Origin: Chitinophaga eiseniae
GTDB lineage: Bacteria; Bacteroidota; Bacteroidia; Chitinophagales; Chitinophagaceae
Assembly: GCF_900167135.1 (NCBI RefSeq)
Contig: NZ_FUWZ01000005.1
Span: 71,003-135,002 of the forward strand
Direction: 5' to 3'
Length of the DNA stretch: 64,000 bases
Position numbers and translations under genes: made by a program. Under the pieces are notes generated by a model. That model was not told the DNA's origin. It saw only the letters and a program-made list of their open reading frames with translations, and searched no databases. Positions 42,750-50,954 of this stretch are shown here, in pieces; the first letter of the stretch is position 1; every line of letters starts with the position of its first letter.

Positions 42750-43700
42750 ATGAAGCAATTTATTTCAACAGCAGATGTGCCCAGTGTCCCGCGGTTGGTG
42801 GACATTGCCATGAACTACAAGAAAGATCCTTTCAGCGATAAGGAATTGGGAAAAAACAAAACGTTGGGAATGATTTTCCTGAATCCCAGTTTGCGAACAC
42901 GTTTAAGTACACAGGTAGCTGCTAAAAACCTGGGTATGGAAGCGGTGGTGTTCAACATCGACAAAGAAGGATGGGCGCTGGAGATGAATGACGGGGTAGT
43001 GATGAATGGTAATACCACCGAACACGTAAAAGAAGCTGCCGCCGTTATGGGACAGTACTTCGATATACTGGCTATCCGCACCTTCCCGGGGTTGAAAGAT
43101 AAACAAGAAGACTATACGGAGAAATATATCAACCAGTTCATTAAATACGCCGGCGTACCGGTGGTGAGCCTGGAAAGCGCTACCCTGCACCCTTTGCAGA
43201 GCCTGACCGATGTGATCACCATCAAGGAAAACTGGCAGCAGCCCCGCAAACCAAAGGTGGTGATGACCTGGGCGCCGCATGTAAAAGCGCTGCCGCAGGC
43301 TGTTCCCAACTCTTTTGCGCAGTGGATGAACGCATGGGGAGAAGTAGACTTTGTGATCGCTCATCCCGAAGGGTATGAGCTGGACGAAAAATTCTCCGGC
43401 AACGCCCGTATCGAATACAACCAGGATAAGGCACTGGAAGGCGCTGACTTCGTGTATGTGAAGAACTGGTCTTCGTACAGGGATTACGGTAAGATCACCT
43501 GCACTGACCCCAGCTGGATGGTGACCAACGATAAACTCAAACATACCAATGCCGCCAAAGTAATGCACTGTTTACCGGTGAGAAGGAATGTGGTGATCGC
43601 GGACGAAGTGCTGGACGGGCCTCAATCCATCGTGGTCCCTGAAGCGGGCAACCGCGTATGGGCGGCACAGGCGGTATTAAGCGAAATATTGAAAGGATAA
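42750..43700 (+). CDS. argF': N-acyl-ornithine carbamoyltransferase (ArgF' type)
   Basis: A 316-aa transcarbamylase acting on N-acylated ornithine rather than ornithine, as in other Bacteroidota. It has the carbamoyl-phosphate motif NPSLRTRLSTQ (48-58), HPLQSLTDV, MTWAPHVKALPQAVPNSF and the C-terminal MHCLPVRRNVV. The residue that separates acetyl- from succinyl-ornithine enzymes (Glu92 in Xanthomonas, Pro90 in Bacteroides) aligns with Thr90 in NGNTTEHV. Not being Glu, it points toward succinyl use, but this is inferred. argB starts two bases after its stop. Confidence 0.9.
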   Translation: MKQFISTADVPSVPRLVDIAMNYKKDPFSDKELGKNKTLGMIFLNPSLRTRLSTQVAAKNLGMEAVVFNIDKEGWALEMNDGVVMNGNTTEHVKEAAAVMGQYFDILAIRTFPGLKDKQEDYTEKYINQFIKYAGVPVVSLESATLHPLQSLTDVITIKENWQQPRKPKVVMTWAPHVKALPQAVPNSFAQWMNAWGEVDFVIAHPEGYELDEKFSGNARIEYNQDKALEGADFVYVKNWSSYRDYGKITCTDPSWMVTNDKLKHTNAAKVMHCLPVRRNVVIADEVLDGPQSIVVPEAGNRVWAAQAVLSEILKG

Positions 43701-43702
43701 TC

Positions 43703-44491
43703 ATGATTGATCTGTTTATTATCAAAGTAGGCGGAAACGTTATTGATAACCCGGTACTGTTGCAGGCTTTCCTGGAGAAGTTTGCCACCATACCCGGTAA
43801 AAAGATACTGATACACGGTGGCGGTAAGATCGCCACCCGTATCGGCGATCAGCTGGGCATCGAGTCTAAATACGTCGATGGCCGTCGTATTACCGACGCC
43901 GCCACGATCGACGTGGTGACCATGGTGTATGGCGGGCTGGTAAACAAGCAGCTGGTAGCCAAACTGCAGGCCGCGCAATGCAACGCCATCGGGCTTACCG
44001 GTGCAGACGCCAACATCATCCCTGCCACCAAAAGACCGGTGAAAGAAATCGACTACGGTTTTGTAGGCGATGTAAAACCGGATATGGTGCAGATAACTGC
44101 GCTGAAAGCTTTGCTGGAAGCAGGTCTTACACCGGTGTTTGCCCCGCTTACCCACGACGGTAGCGGCCAGATGCTGAACACCAATGCAGACACCATCGCC
44201 GCTTCGCTGGCCATCGCATTGTCTGCCAGCTACCAGGTGAGGCTGATCTACTGTTTCGAGAAAAAAGGCGTGCTGCACGATCCGAACGATGACAACGCGG
44301 TCATCAACCTGATCAACAAAGACATCTACCAGCAGCTGCTGGCAGACAAAGTGTTGTCAGACGGTATCCTGCCTAAGCTGGAGAACGCCTTTTCCGCCAT
44401 CAATAACGGCGTGAAGGAAGTGCTGATAGGACACGCCGACGATGTGCTGAGCAATACCACCGATACGGTAGCAGGCACTTTAATATGCTAG
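43703..44491 (+). CDS. argB: Acetylglutamate kinase
   Basis: An amino-acid kinase of 262 aa that phosphorylates N-acylglutamate. It has FIIKVGGNVI at the N-terminus (phosphate Lys), ILIHGGGKIATRIGDQLG, and NADTIAASLAIAL. The ATG at 43703 (MIDLFIIKVGG) is right; the frame extends 15 codons upstream into argF' without support. Two bases after argF', three bases before argE. Confidence 0.94.
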   Translation: MIDLFIIKVGGNVIDNPVLLQAFLEKFATIPGKKILIHGGGKIATRIGDQLGIESKYVDGRRITDAATIDVVTMVYGGLVNKQLVAKLQAAQCNAIGLTGADANIIPATKRPVKEIDYGFVGDVKPDMVQITALKALLEAGLTPVFAPLTHDGSGQMLNTNADTIAASLAIALSASYQVRLIYCFEKKGVLHDPNDDNAVINLINKDIYQQLLADKVLSDGILPKLENAFSAINNGVKEVLIGHADDVLSNTTDTVAGTLIC

Positions 44492-44494
44492 TCT

Positions 44495-45559
44495 ATGTGG
44501 AACGAAAAATTATACGACGTGGCTGTGGCGCTGTTAAAACAGCTCATAGCCACGCCTTCTTTAAGCCGGGAGGAAGACGGTACCGCCCGGGTGATCAGTG
44601 ACTTCCTGACCGCCATGGACATACCGCACGAACGGCATCTTAACAACGTGTGGGCGGTGAATAAACACTTCGATCCCGCCAAACGTAATATCCTGCTGAA
44701 CTCCCATCACGATACCGTGAAGCCCAATCCGCAGTATACCCGTGACCCTTTCAGTCCGGATGTGGAAGACGGCAAACTGTTCGGGCTGGGGAGCAACGAC
44801 GCCGGCGGTTGCCTCGTGAGCCTCATCGCCACTTTCCTGCATTTCTATCACCGCACCGACCTGGAGTACAACTTTGTGCTGGCGGCTACTGCGGAAGAAG
44901 AGATCAGCGGCGCTAACGGTATCGAGAGCATTCTCGATAAACTGCCGGCCATTGATTTCGCTATCGTGGGAGAGCCTACGCTCACGCAACTGGCTATCGC
45001 CGAAAAAGGGCTGATGGTGCTGGACTGCACGGCTTACGGCAAGGCTGGCCACGCCGCGCGGGAAGAAGGAGAGAATGCGCTGTATAAAGCGCTGCCGGAT
45101 ATTACCTGGTTCCGCGATTTCCGTTTTTCTAAAGAGTCGGACACCTTAGGGCCGGTAAAAATGAGCGTAACGGTTATCAACACTTCCAACAAAGCACATA
45201 ACGTGGTGCCGGCGGATTGCAGTTTCGTAGTAGACGTGCGCGCCACCGACCAGTATACGCTGGAGGAGCTGCTGGAAGTCATCCGGGCAAATGTACAATG
45301 TGAGGTGAAGCCCCGTTCCATGCGGATGCGGCCTTCCTTTATCCCGATGGAGCACCCGTTTGTACAAGCGGGCATTACATTGGGTAAAACGTGGTACGGT
45401 TCCCCCACCACTTCAGATCAGGCGCTGATACCGGCAACCTCCGTGAAGATGGGGCCCGGCGATTCCGCCCGTTCGCATACGGCAGATGAATTCATCTACC
45501 TGGAAGAGATCAGGGCAGGTATCGATAGTTATATCCGGATATTGGAGATGATCCAGTAA
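44495..45559 (+). CDS. argE: M20-family acetylornithine/N-acetylcitrulline deacetylase
   Basis: A 354-aa zinc peptidase-fold deacylase. LNSHHDTVKPNPQYTRDPF carries the first metal His and Asp, GLGSNDAGGCLVSLIA the bridging Asp, AATAEEEISGANGIE the catalytic and ligand Glu, and a final RSHTADEFIYLEEI the last His. With an ArgF'-type enzyme the expected substrate is N-acyl-citrulline, whose product feeds argG. The downstream gap to argH (45560-45624) holds CGCAAAG-type repeat sequence. Confidence 0.93.
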   Translation: MWNEKLYDVAVALLKQLIATPSLSREEDGTARVISDFLTAMDIPHERHLNNVWAVNKHFDPAKRNILLNSHHDTVKPNPQYTRDPFSPDVEDGKLFGLGSNDAGGCLVSLIATFLHFYHRTDLEYNFVLAATAEEEISGANGIESILDKLPAIDFAIVGEPTLTQLAIAEKGLMVLDCTAYGKAGHAAREEGENALYKALPDITWFRDFRFSKESDTLGPVKMSVTVINTSNKAHNVVPADCSFVVDVRATDQYTLEELLEVIRANVQCEVKPRSMRMRPSFIPMEHPFVQAGITLGKTWYGSPTTSDQALIPATSVKMGPGDSARSHTADEFIYLEEIRAGIDSYIRILEMIQ

Positions 45560-45606
45560 TCCCGCGCACGCAAAGTTTTTAAAGAGAGCAAAGAGCGCTA
45601 AGCGTT
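45560..45606. repeat. Short CGCAAAG-type repeat inside the arg operon
   Basis: Contains CACGCAAAG, GAGCAAAGAGCGCTAAGCG and related units with no long inverted partner. A degenerate member of the element family seen at 6.2 and 19.9 kb, located between argE and argH. Confidence 0.5.
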
Positions 45607-45624
45607 TACTATAAAATATTTTTT

Positions 45625-46959
45625 ATGAAACTGTGGCAAAAAGATAAGGCATCGCTGGATGCCGTAGAGAAATTCACGGTAGGCAAAGACCGTGAAATGG
45701 ATGCTTTCCTGGCGCCGTTCGACGTGCTGGGCTCTATGGCACACATCACCATGCTGCAAAGCATCGGGCTGCTGGAAGCCGGTGAGCTGACCATCCTGAA
45801 GCAGGAGCTGAAGAAGATCTACCAGGATATCCAGGATGGTAATTTTGTGCTGGAAGAAGGCGTGGAAGATATCCACTCACAGGTAGAGCTGCTGCTGACC
45901 CGTCGTTTGGGCGAAGTAGGTAAAAAGATACACAGCGGCCGTTCCCGCAACGACCAGGTGCTGGTGGACCTGAAACTGTTCCTCCGTCACGAGTTGCAGA
46001 CGATGGTGTCTTCCGTGAAAGCACTGTTCGACCTGTTGCAACAGAAAAGTGAAGAATACAAAGATCACCTGATCCCTGGGTATACCCACCTGCAGATCGC
46101 CATGCCTTCTTCTTTCGGACTGTGGTTCGGCGCTTATGCAGAGAGCCTCGTCGATGATCTCACTATGTTACAGGGAGCTTATAAAGTGGTGAACAAAAAT
46201 CCGCTCGGCTCCGCTGCCGGCTACGGTTCTTCGTTCCCCCTTGACCGTGAGATGACCACCCGCCTGCTCGGTTTCGACGCGCTCAACTACAACGTGGTAT
46301 ACGCCCAGATGGGCCGCGGTAAAACGGAGAAGATCGTTTCCTTTGCGCTGGCCGGCATCGCTGCTACCATCGCCAAGATGGCCATGGATGCGTGCCTGTT
46401 CATGAACCAGAATTTCGGCTTTATCAGTTTCCCGGATGAACTGACCACCGGTTCCAGTATCATGCCGCACAAGAAAAACCCGGACGTATGGGAACTGATC
46501 CGCTCTCATGGTAATAAACTACAGGCGCTGCCCAATGAAATCGCCATGATGATCACCAACCTGCCTTCCGGTTACCACCGCGATCTGCAGCTGCTGAAAG
46601 AGAACCTGTTCCCCGCCTTCCAGACGCTGCGCGATTGTATCGATATGAGCCGCCTTATGCTGGAAAATATCCGCATCAAAGAAAATATCCTCGATGATGA
46701 TAAGTACCAGTACCTCTTCAGCGTGGAAGTGGTGAACAACCTGGTGCTGCAAGGCACGCCGTTCCGCGAAGCTTACAAACAGGTAGGTATGGACATAGAA
46801 GGTGGTACTTTCTCTCCGTCTAAAGAAGTGAAACATACCCATGCCGGCAGTATCGGTAACCTGTGCACCGCACAGATAGCCGCGCAGATGGACGCGGTGA
46901 TCAAAGGGTTTCCGTTTGAAGCCGTGGACAAGACGATAGCGGAACTGCTGGAGAATTAA
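45625..46959 (+). CDS. argH: Argininosuccinate lyase
   Basis: Splits argininosuccinate into arginine and fumarate. The 444-aa protein has IHSGRSRNDQVLVDLKLFLR near residue 110, TTGSSIMPHKKNPDVWELIR (fumarase/lyase signature with catalytic Ser) near 275 and the N-terminal EMDAFLAPFDVLGSMAH. Last gene of the operon; a terminator follows at 46985. Confidence 0.96.
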   Translation: MKLWQKDKASLDAVEKFTVGKDREMDAFLAPFDVLGSMAHITMLQSIGLLEAGELTILKQELKKIYQDIQDGNFVLEEGVEDIHSQVELLLTRRLGEVGKKIHSGRSRNDQVLVDLKLFLRHELQTMVSSVKALFDLLQQKSEEYKDHLIPGYTHLQIAMPSSFGLWFGAYAESLVDDLTMLQGAYKVVNKNPLGSAAGYGSSFPLDREMTTRLLGFDALNYNVVYAQMGRGKTEKIVSFALAGIAATIAKMAMDACLFMNQNFGFISFPDELTTGSSIMPHKKNPDVWELIRSHGNKLQALPNEIAMMITNLPSGYHRDLQLLKENLFPAFQTLRDCIDMSRLMLENIRIKENILDDDKYQYLFSVEVVNNLVLQGTPFREAYKQVGMDIEGGTFSPSKEVKHTHAGSIGNLCTAQIAAQMDAVIKGFPFEAVDKTIAELLEN

Positions 46960-46984
46960 AATTATCTTGATAGGAAAATAGTAG

Positions 46985-47015
46985 CCCTCTTCGTGATATG
47001 CGGAGAGGGTTTTTT
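46985..47015 (+). terminator. Terminator of the arginine operon
   Basis: A 9-bp stem (CCCTCTTCG/CGGAGAGGG, one G-U) with a 7-nt loop is followed by TTTTTT. Confidence 0.85.
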
Positions 47016-47040
47016 ATTTTCAGGGTGTGTGAGGATTACC

Positions 47041-47370
47041 ATGAATACCAAATTATCATTGAATATCGGCGGTCTGCTGGCTGCACTTTCAGCTTGGGTT
47101 ATCTTTGCCGATTGCTGTAAATCGCCGTGTAAGACCTTCCTGGAAAAGTATAGTAAAGAAGATTTCTCCCCGTTCAGGAACAAGTATATACTGAACAGAG
47201 GCATAGATCATAGTGACCATTCGTCGATATTGTTTGTTTATGATGAGCTGGATGATGGTCCTTATATTGTTAAAGTTAACCGGTCATCGGGGAAAGTTGT
47301 GGGGACAAGCACGCATCTGATGAAGGACGTCAGTAACCCGGATAGTATCATAAACAGCAGTTGGCAATGA
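47041..47370 (+). CDS. Small envelope protein, possibly the 5' part of a frameshifted gene
   Basis: A 109-aa protein with an N-terminal hydrophobic segment ending FADCCKSPC, signal-like and cysteine-rich. The remainder is soluble and beta-rich. No family recognised. The frame is open from 46993, but ATG 47041 gives a sensible signal sequence. The stop forms ATGA with the next ORF. Read through one missing base near 47364, the two would make one protein continuing ...NSSLAMKFIQYH. Possibly a broken gene. Confidence 0.5.
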   Translation: MNTKLSLNIGGLLAALSAWVIFADCCKSPCKTFLEKYSKEDFSPFRNKYILNRGIDHSDHSSILFVYDELDDGPYIVKVNRSSGKVVGTSTHLMKDVSNPDSIINSSWQ

Positions 47371-47546
47371 AGTTCATTCAGTATCACGTAGATGGCTTAG
47401 ATGTGGACAGTGTCGGTAATGTGTTTATCTGGATAATACATGACCAGCCGGATTTGATAAGGGTAGCCAGGAAAATGGATATGCCTGGCTTTGATGAAAA
47501 GTGCTATTGGGAAGCGAAGGATAACTGGTATGTTAGTAAGGAATGA
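47367..47546 (+). CDS. Small ORF coupled to, or split from, the preceding gene
   Basis: A 59-aa ORF (MKFIQYHVDGLDVDSVGNVFIW...) beginning at the ATG that overlaps the previous stop. It lacks a signal sequence, and its beta-strand-like composition continues that of the preceding ORF, favouring a single gene split by a frameshift. Unknown function. Confidence 0.4.
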   Translation: MKFIQYHVDGLDVDSVGNVFIWIIHDQPDLIRVARKMDMPGFDEKCYWEAKDNWYVSKE

Positions 47547-47720
47547 TAGGTAATCTGTCTTTGAAAAGATGTCATAAATACATACCTTAGATCTGTATTG
47601 TGTAACCCGAATCTGTGAAGATAAAACCGAAATGCGGCAATAACCCGTTTTTCACACCTATGTGTTGAGTCCCGGATTTAGTGTTTTAAAAAGATTTTTA
47701 CGAAGTAGTATATGGTACCT

Positions 47721-50700
47721 ATGAAGAGTTTGTTTAAGAAACGCCTGCTTGTCCTGTTGTGTTTATATGTTGGAATCGATGCAAAAGCACAGAGCGATGT
47801 TTCCCAAATCAATTCCTATGTGACACCACCGCCACCAAATGCCGCCGCGTTGGCGCGTTATGGTGAAATTCCGGTGAACCAGTATACGGGAATTCCTTCT
47901 ATTGAGATACCCTTATTCACCGCCGGGAGTGGGCAACTAAAGATTCCTTTGTCGTTAAGTTATCATGCAGGTGGTATCCGGGTGGATGAAATAGCTTCCC
48001 GTACCGGTCTTGGCTGGACGCTGAATACAGGTGGCTGCGTAACAAGGACAGTGCGAGGTATTGCGGATGAAAAAAGCCTGGGCTATAATAATATTCAGCA
48101 ACAGGGGAAGCCATTACCGGGTTACGGCTCTACCGAGGCTGGTGATGTTTATCTCAAAAGGATCACCAGTGGTTTGGAGGATGGTGAGGCTGATTTGTAT
48201 TTTTTCAATTTCAACGGTCGTGCGGGAAGATATGCCCATTTTGCCAATGGCTATCAGACCATCCCCTATTCCAAATTGCAGATTAGCGATTTACCGGATT
48301 TTTCAAAGAAGATCGTTGATGAAAACGGTTATATCTATGAGTTTACGGCAGAAGAAGTGGTGACGACTTCCTATACCTATAGTGAAAGTGATCAGTCATG
48401 TCCGCAAGCCTGGTATATTACTAAAATGCTTTCGCCGGATGGTCAGGACTCTATTGTTTTTACTTACGATAAACGACTATACCAACTTCCAACTATGGAG
48501 GTATCAGAGACGAGGAAGATTTGCTATTCATTAGGAGGGAGACCTGACAGAACTGAGCATACATTCTGCAATCAGTCTATACACGGTCAGTACCTGAATA
48601 CCATTAGTGGAAGGGATTTCCGCGTTAAATTCTATTATTCTGGTCGAACTGATGTCAACGACCGCAAGATAGATTCTGTCGTTTATGTGGATAAATCCGA
48701 GAACAGGCTCTGTAAGTTTCAGTTCAACTATAATTATTATACCAGTGCTAACAAGCTGCGACTGGATTCTGTCATTGAGTACGATGGTAATGGCCGAAGC
48801 CACCCACCCTATAAACTGACCTACAATCGGGAAAATGAGTTGCCGGGACTTAATTCTTCTGCGCAGGACCACTGGGGGTATCACAACAGCGGTGGAGGGG
48901 CTACAATGATACCTTATATTATAAAGAGGGATGGTACCAGGCAAAATCTGGCAGACAGAGAAGCTGACAGTAGTGAAGTAACGGTGGGTATGTTGGAAAA
49001 AATCGAATACCCTACAGGAGGGTATACACAGTTTCAGTTTGAGGGAAATGATTATAGTTACATTAATTCAAGCCGGTTGGCGCCTGAGCCTATAGTGAAG
49101 CCAGCGAATGTATCAGCATTGCTTACACATAATGGTAAGGCGGAAGAAAAGACAGTTACATTTGTAATTAAGGAAAAACAGGTGGTCAGAGTAACTGCAC
49201 AGATTTCAAACTGTAAAGCCAATTGTTTACCGTGTTGTTCGTGGGGGCCTCAAGCTCCTGAAGCGAGAGTCGAAATGACAAAAGTTGGTGGCAGAGGGTA
49301 TTTTTACGCCTATGGAATTAACATAGACAGATATACGAATAAAGAGGAGAGCATTGAACTGGATGCAGGCACCTATGAATTAAAATTAAATGTTGTCATG
49401 CCATTTGACAGAGTGAACGTGACTGTTCTCTATACCTATGTCTCAAATGAGTTTACCCGCCCATTGAAGTATGCGGGTGGGGCCAGGGTAGTTAAAATCA
49501 CGAGCTATGATGGCATTAGCCATGATAATGATATCGTTAGAAGTTACAGCTATAAAATGGATGATCCCGAATATAGCAGCGGGGTTATCATGGAGCAACC
49601 GGAATACCATTATACTTATAGAGAATATACCTCTTCCTATCCGGACTATATGGATTGTGGAAAAGAGCTGGTATATCTTTGCTTTTCTTCCGTATCTCAT
49701 GTTGCATTGGGTAGCACGCAGGGTGGAGTTGCCGGTTATCAGCGGGTTACAGAATATTATGATGCCAAAGACAGCAGCAATAAAGTGGTGAGCTACTACA
49801 CGTCAGCGGCACAGTTTAGGGACAATGGGGGCACTTATGCGCCACCTTTTCCGCCCGCAACCAGTTATGACTGGCGCAGAGGTTTGTTGACACAAAAGGT
49901 AACTTACGGGAAAGGTAATAAGCTGGTGTCTATAGAAAAGAAGGCCTATTCCATCCTTCCGGATTTTCAGTATGAGTTAAGGAGTTTTAAGGCGCAGCAA
50001 TCTGTTTTCTGTCCTTATGCAGCAATGGGAACGGATGGTAAGTATCAGTTTATTAAATATAAGACTGACTATTACCGGATAGTGACTGAATGGATGCCGT
50101 TGGTCGCAGATACACTGACGTTGTATTCAACTGGGTCAGGCGATTCTGTCCGAACCATCACCACCTATACTTATGATACCAGTTCGCTTAAAGTAGCATC
50201 AGTGGTAAAAGAGTTGAGTAATCGTACAGAGCGGCAGTTCTTCCGCTATCCTTTTAATTATGGTGTTAGTGCAGGGGATAATGTCTCATTGGGTATAAAG
50301 AACCTGCAGCAACGGCATATTGTCTCCCCGGTTGTTGAAAGCTATACGACGGTCAGCAATAATGCAAGTCCCGGAACCGTTTCCGGACAATTTGTGTCAT
50401 ACAAAACAGCGCAGCCTTATCCGGATACCGTTTTCCGGTTGAATGTTTCTGGTGTATTGACAGATTTTATTCCGTCAGTAGCGAGTGGGGGACGTGTGGT
50501 GAAGGACAAACGTTATGAGCCACTGCTGATATTTGACTTATATGATGGGGCCGGCAATGTGTTGCAGCAGCATAAAGCCAATGACGTACCGGAGTCATTT
50601 GTCTGGGGATATGGTGGCATTTACCCGGTGGCGGCTGTAAAAGGTATGAGCTATGCGTCAGTACGCGGTCTGGTAAACACATCCACGATAGGTAATTTGT

Positions 50701-50936
50701 ATGACGACGTGCAGATACGGAACGCCCTTGCGCCTCTGCGTTCTTCCGGCGGCAATGCTCTGGTCAACGTGTATACTTTCCGTCCACTGGTGGGTATGAC
50801 TAGTATGACTGATCCCGCCGGTCGCACAACGTTCTACGAATACGATGGCTTCGGAAGGCTGACTGTCGTCAGGGATAAGGACGGAAAGATCGTCAAGCAA
50901 ATGAGTTATCAATACCAGCGACCAGTTACCGAATAA
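47721..50936 (+). CDS. Exported SpvB-like/YD-repeat (Rhs-type) protein, first of pair
   Basis: A 1071-aa protein with a signal peptide (MKSLFKKRLLVLLCLYVGIDAKA). The N-terminal SpvB/TcdB-like beta-propeller start (GIPSIEIPLFTAGSGQLKIPLSLSYHAGGIRVDEIASRTGLGW) is followed by long beta-repeat sequence. It ends with a single clear YD repeat, DPAGRTTFYEYDGFGRL. It lacks an RHS-associated core and toxin domain, so it is not self-sufficient. The second gene follows after 18 bases, so the two likely build one shell. A cysteine-rich insertion (NCKANCLPCC) lies near residue 505. Start 47721 rather than three codons upstream. Confidence 0.85.
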   Translation: MKSLFKKRLLVLLCLYVGIDAKAQSDVSQINSYVTPPPPNAAALARYGEIPVNQYTGIPSIEIPLFTAGSGQLKIPLSLSYHAGGIRVDEIASRTGLGWTLNTGGCVTRTVRGIADEKSLGYNNIQQQGKPLPGYGSTEAGDVYLKRITSGLEDGEADLYFFNFNGRAGRYAHFANGYQTIPYSKLQISDLPDFSKKIVDENGYIYEFTAEEVVTTSYTYSESDQSCPQAWYITKMLSPDGQDSIVFTYDKRLYQLPTMEVSETRKICYSLGGRPDRTEHTFCNQSIHGQYLNTISGRDFRVKFYYSGRTDVNDRKIDSVVYVDKSENRLCKFQFNYNYYTSANKLRLDSVIEYDGNGRSHPPYKLTYNRENELPGLNSSAQDHWGYHNSGGGATMIPYIIKRDGTRQNLADREADSSEVTVGMLEKIEYPTGGYTQFQFEGNDYSYINSSRLAPEPIVKPANVSALLTHNGKAEEKTVTFVIKEKQVVRVTAQISNCKANCLPCCSWGPQAPEARVEMTKVGGRGYFYAYGINIDRYTNKEESIELDAGTYELKLNVVMPFDRVNVTVLYTYVSNEFTRPLKYAGGARVVKITSYDGISHDNDIVRSYSYKMDDPEYSSGVIMEQPEYHYTYREYTSSYPDYMDCGKELVYLCFSSVSHVALGSTQGGVAGYQRVTEYYDAKDSSNKVVSYYTSAAQFRDNGGTYAPPFPPATSYDWRRGLLTQKVTYGKGNKLVSIEKKAYSILPDFQYELRSFKAQQSVFCPYAAMGTDGKYQFIKYKTDYYRIVTEWMPLVADTLTLYSTGSGDSVRTITTYTYDTSSLKVASVVKELSNRTERQFFRYPFNYGVSAGDNVSLGIKNLQQRHIVSPVVESYTTVSNNASPGTVSGQFVSYKTAQPYPDTVFRLNVSGVLTDFIPSVASGGRVVKDKRYEPLLIFDLYDGAGNVLQQHKANDVPESFVWGYGGIYPVAAVKGMSYASVRGLVNTSTIGNLYDDVQIRNALAPLRSSGGNALVNVYTFRPLVGMTSMTDPAGRTTFYEYDGFGRLTVVRDKDGKIVKQMSYQYQRPVTE

Positions 50937-50954
50937 ATTCAACTTATCAGACCT

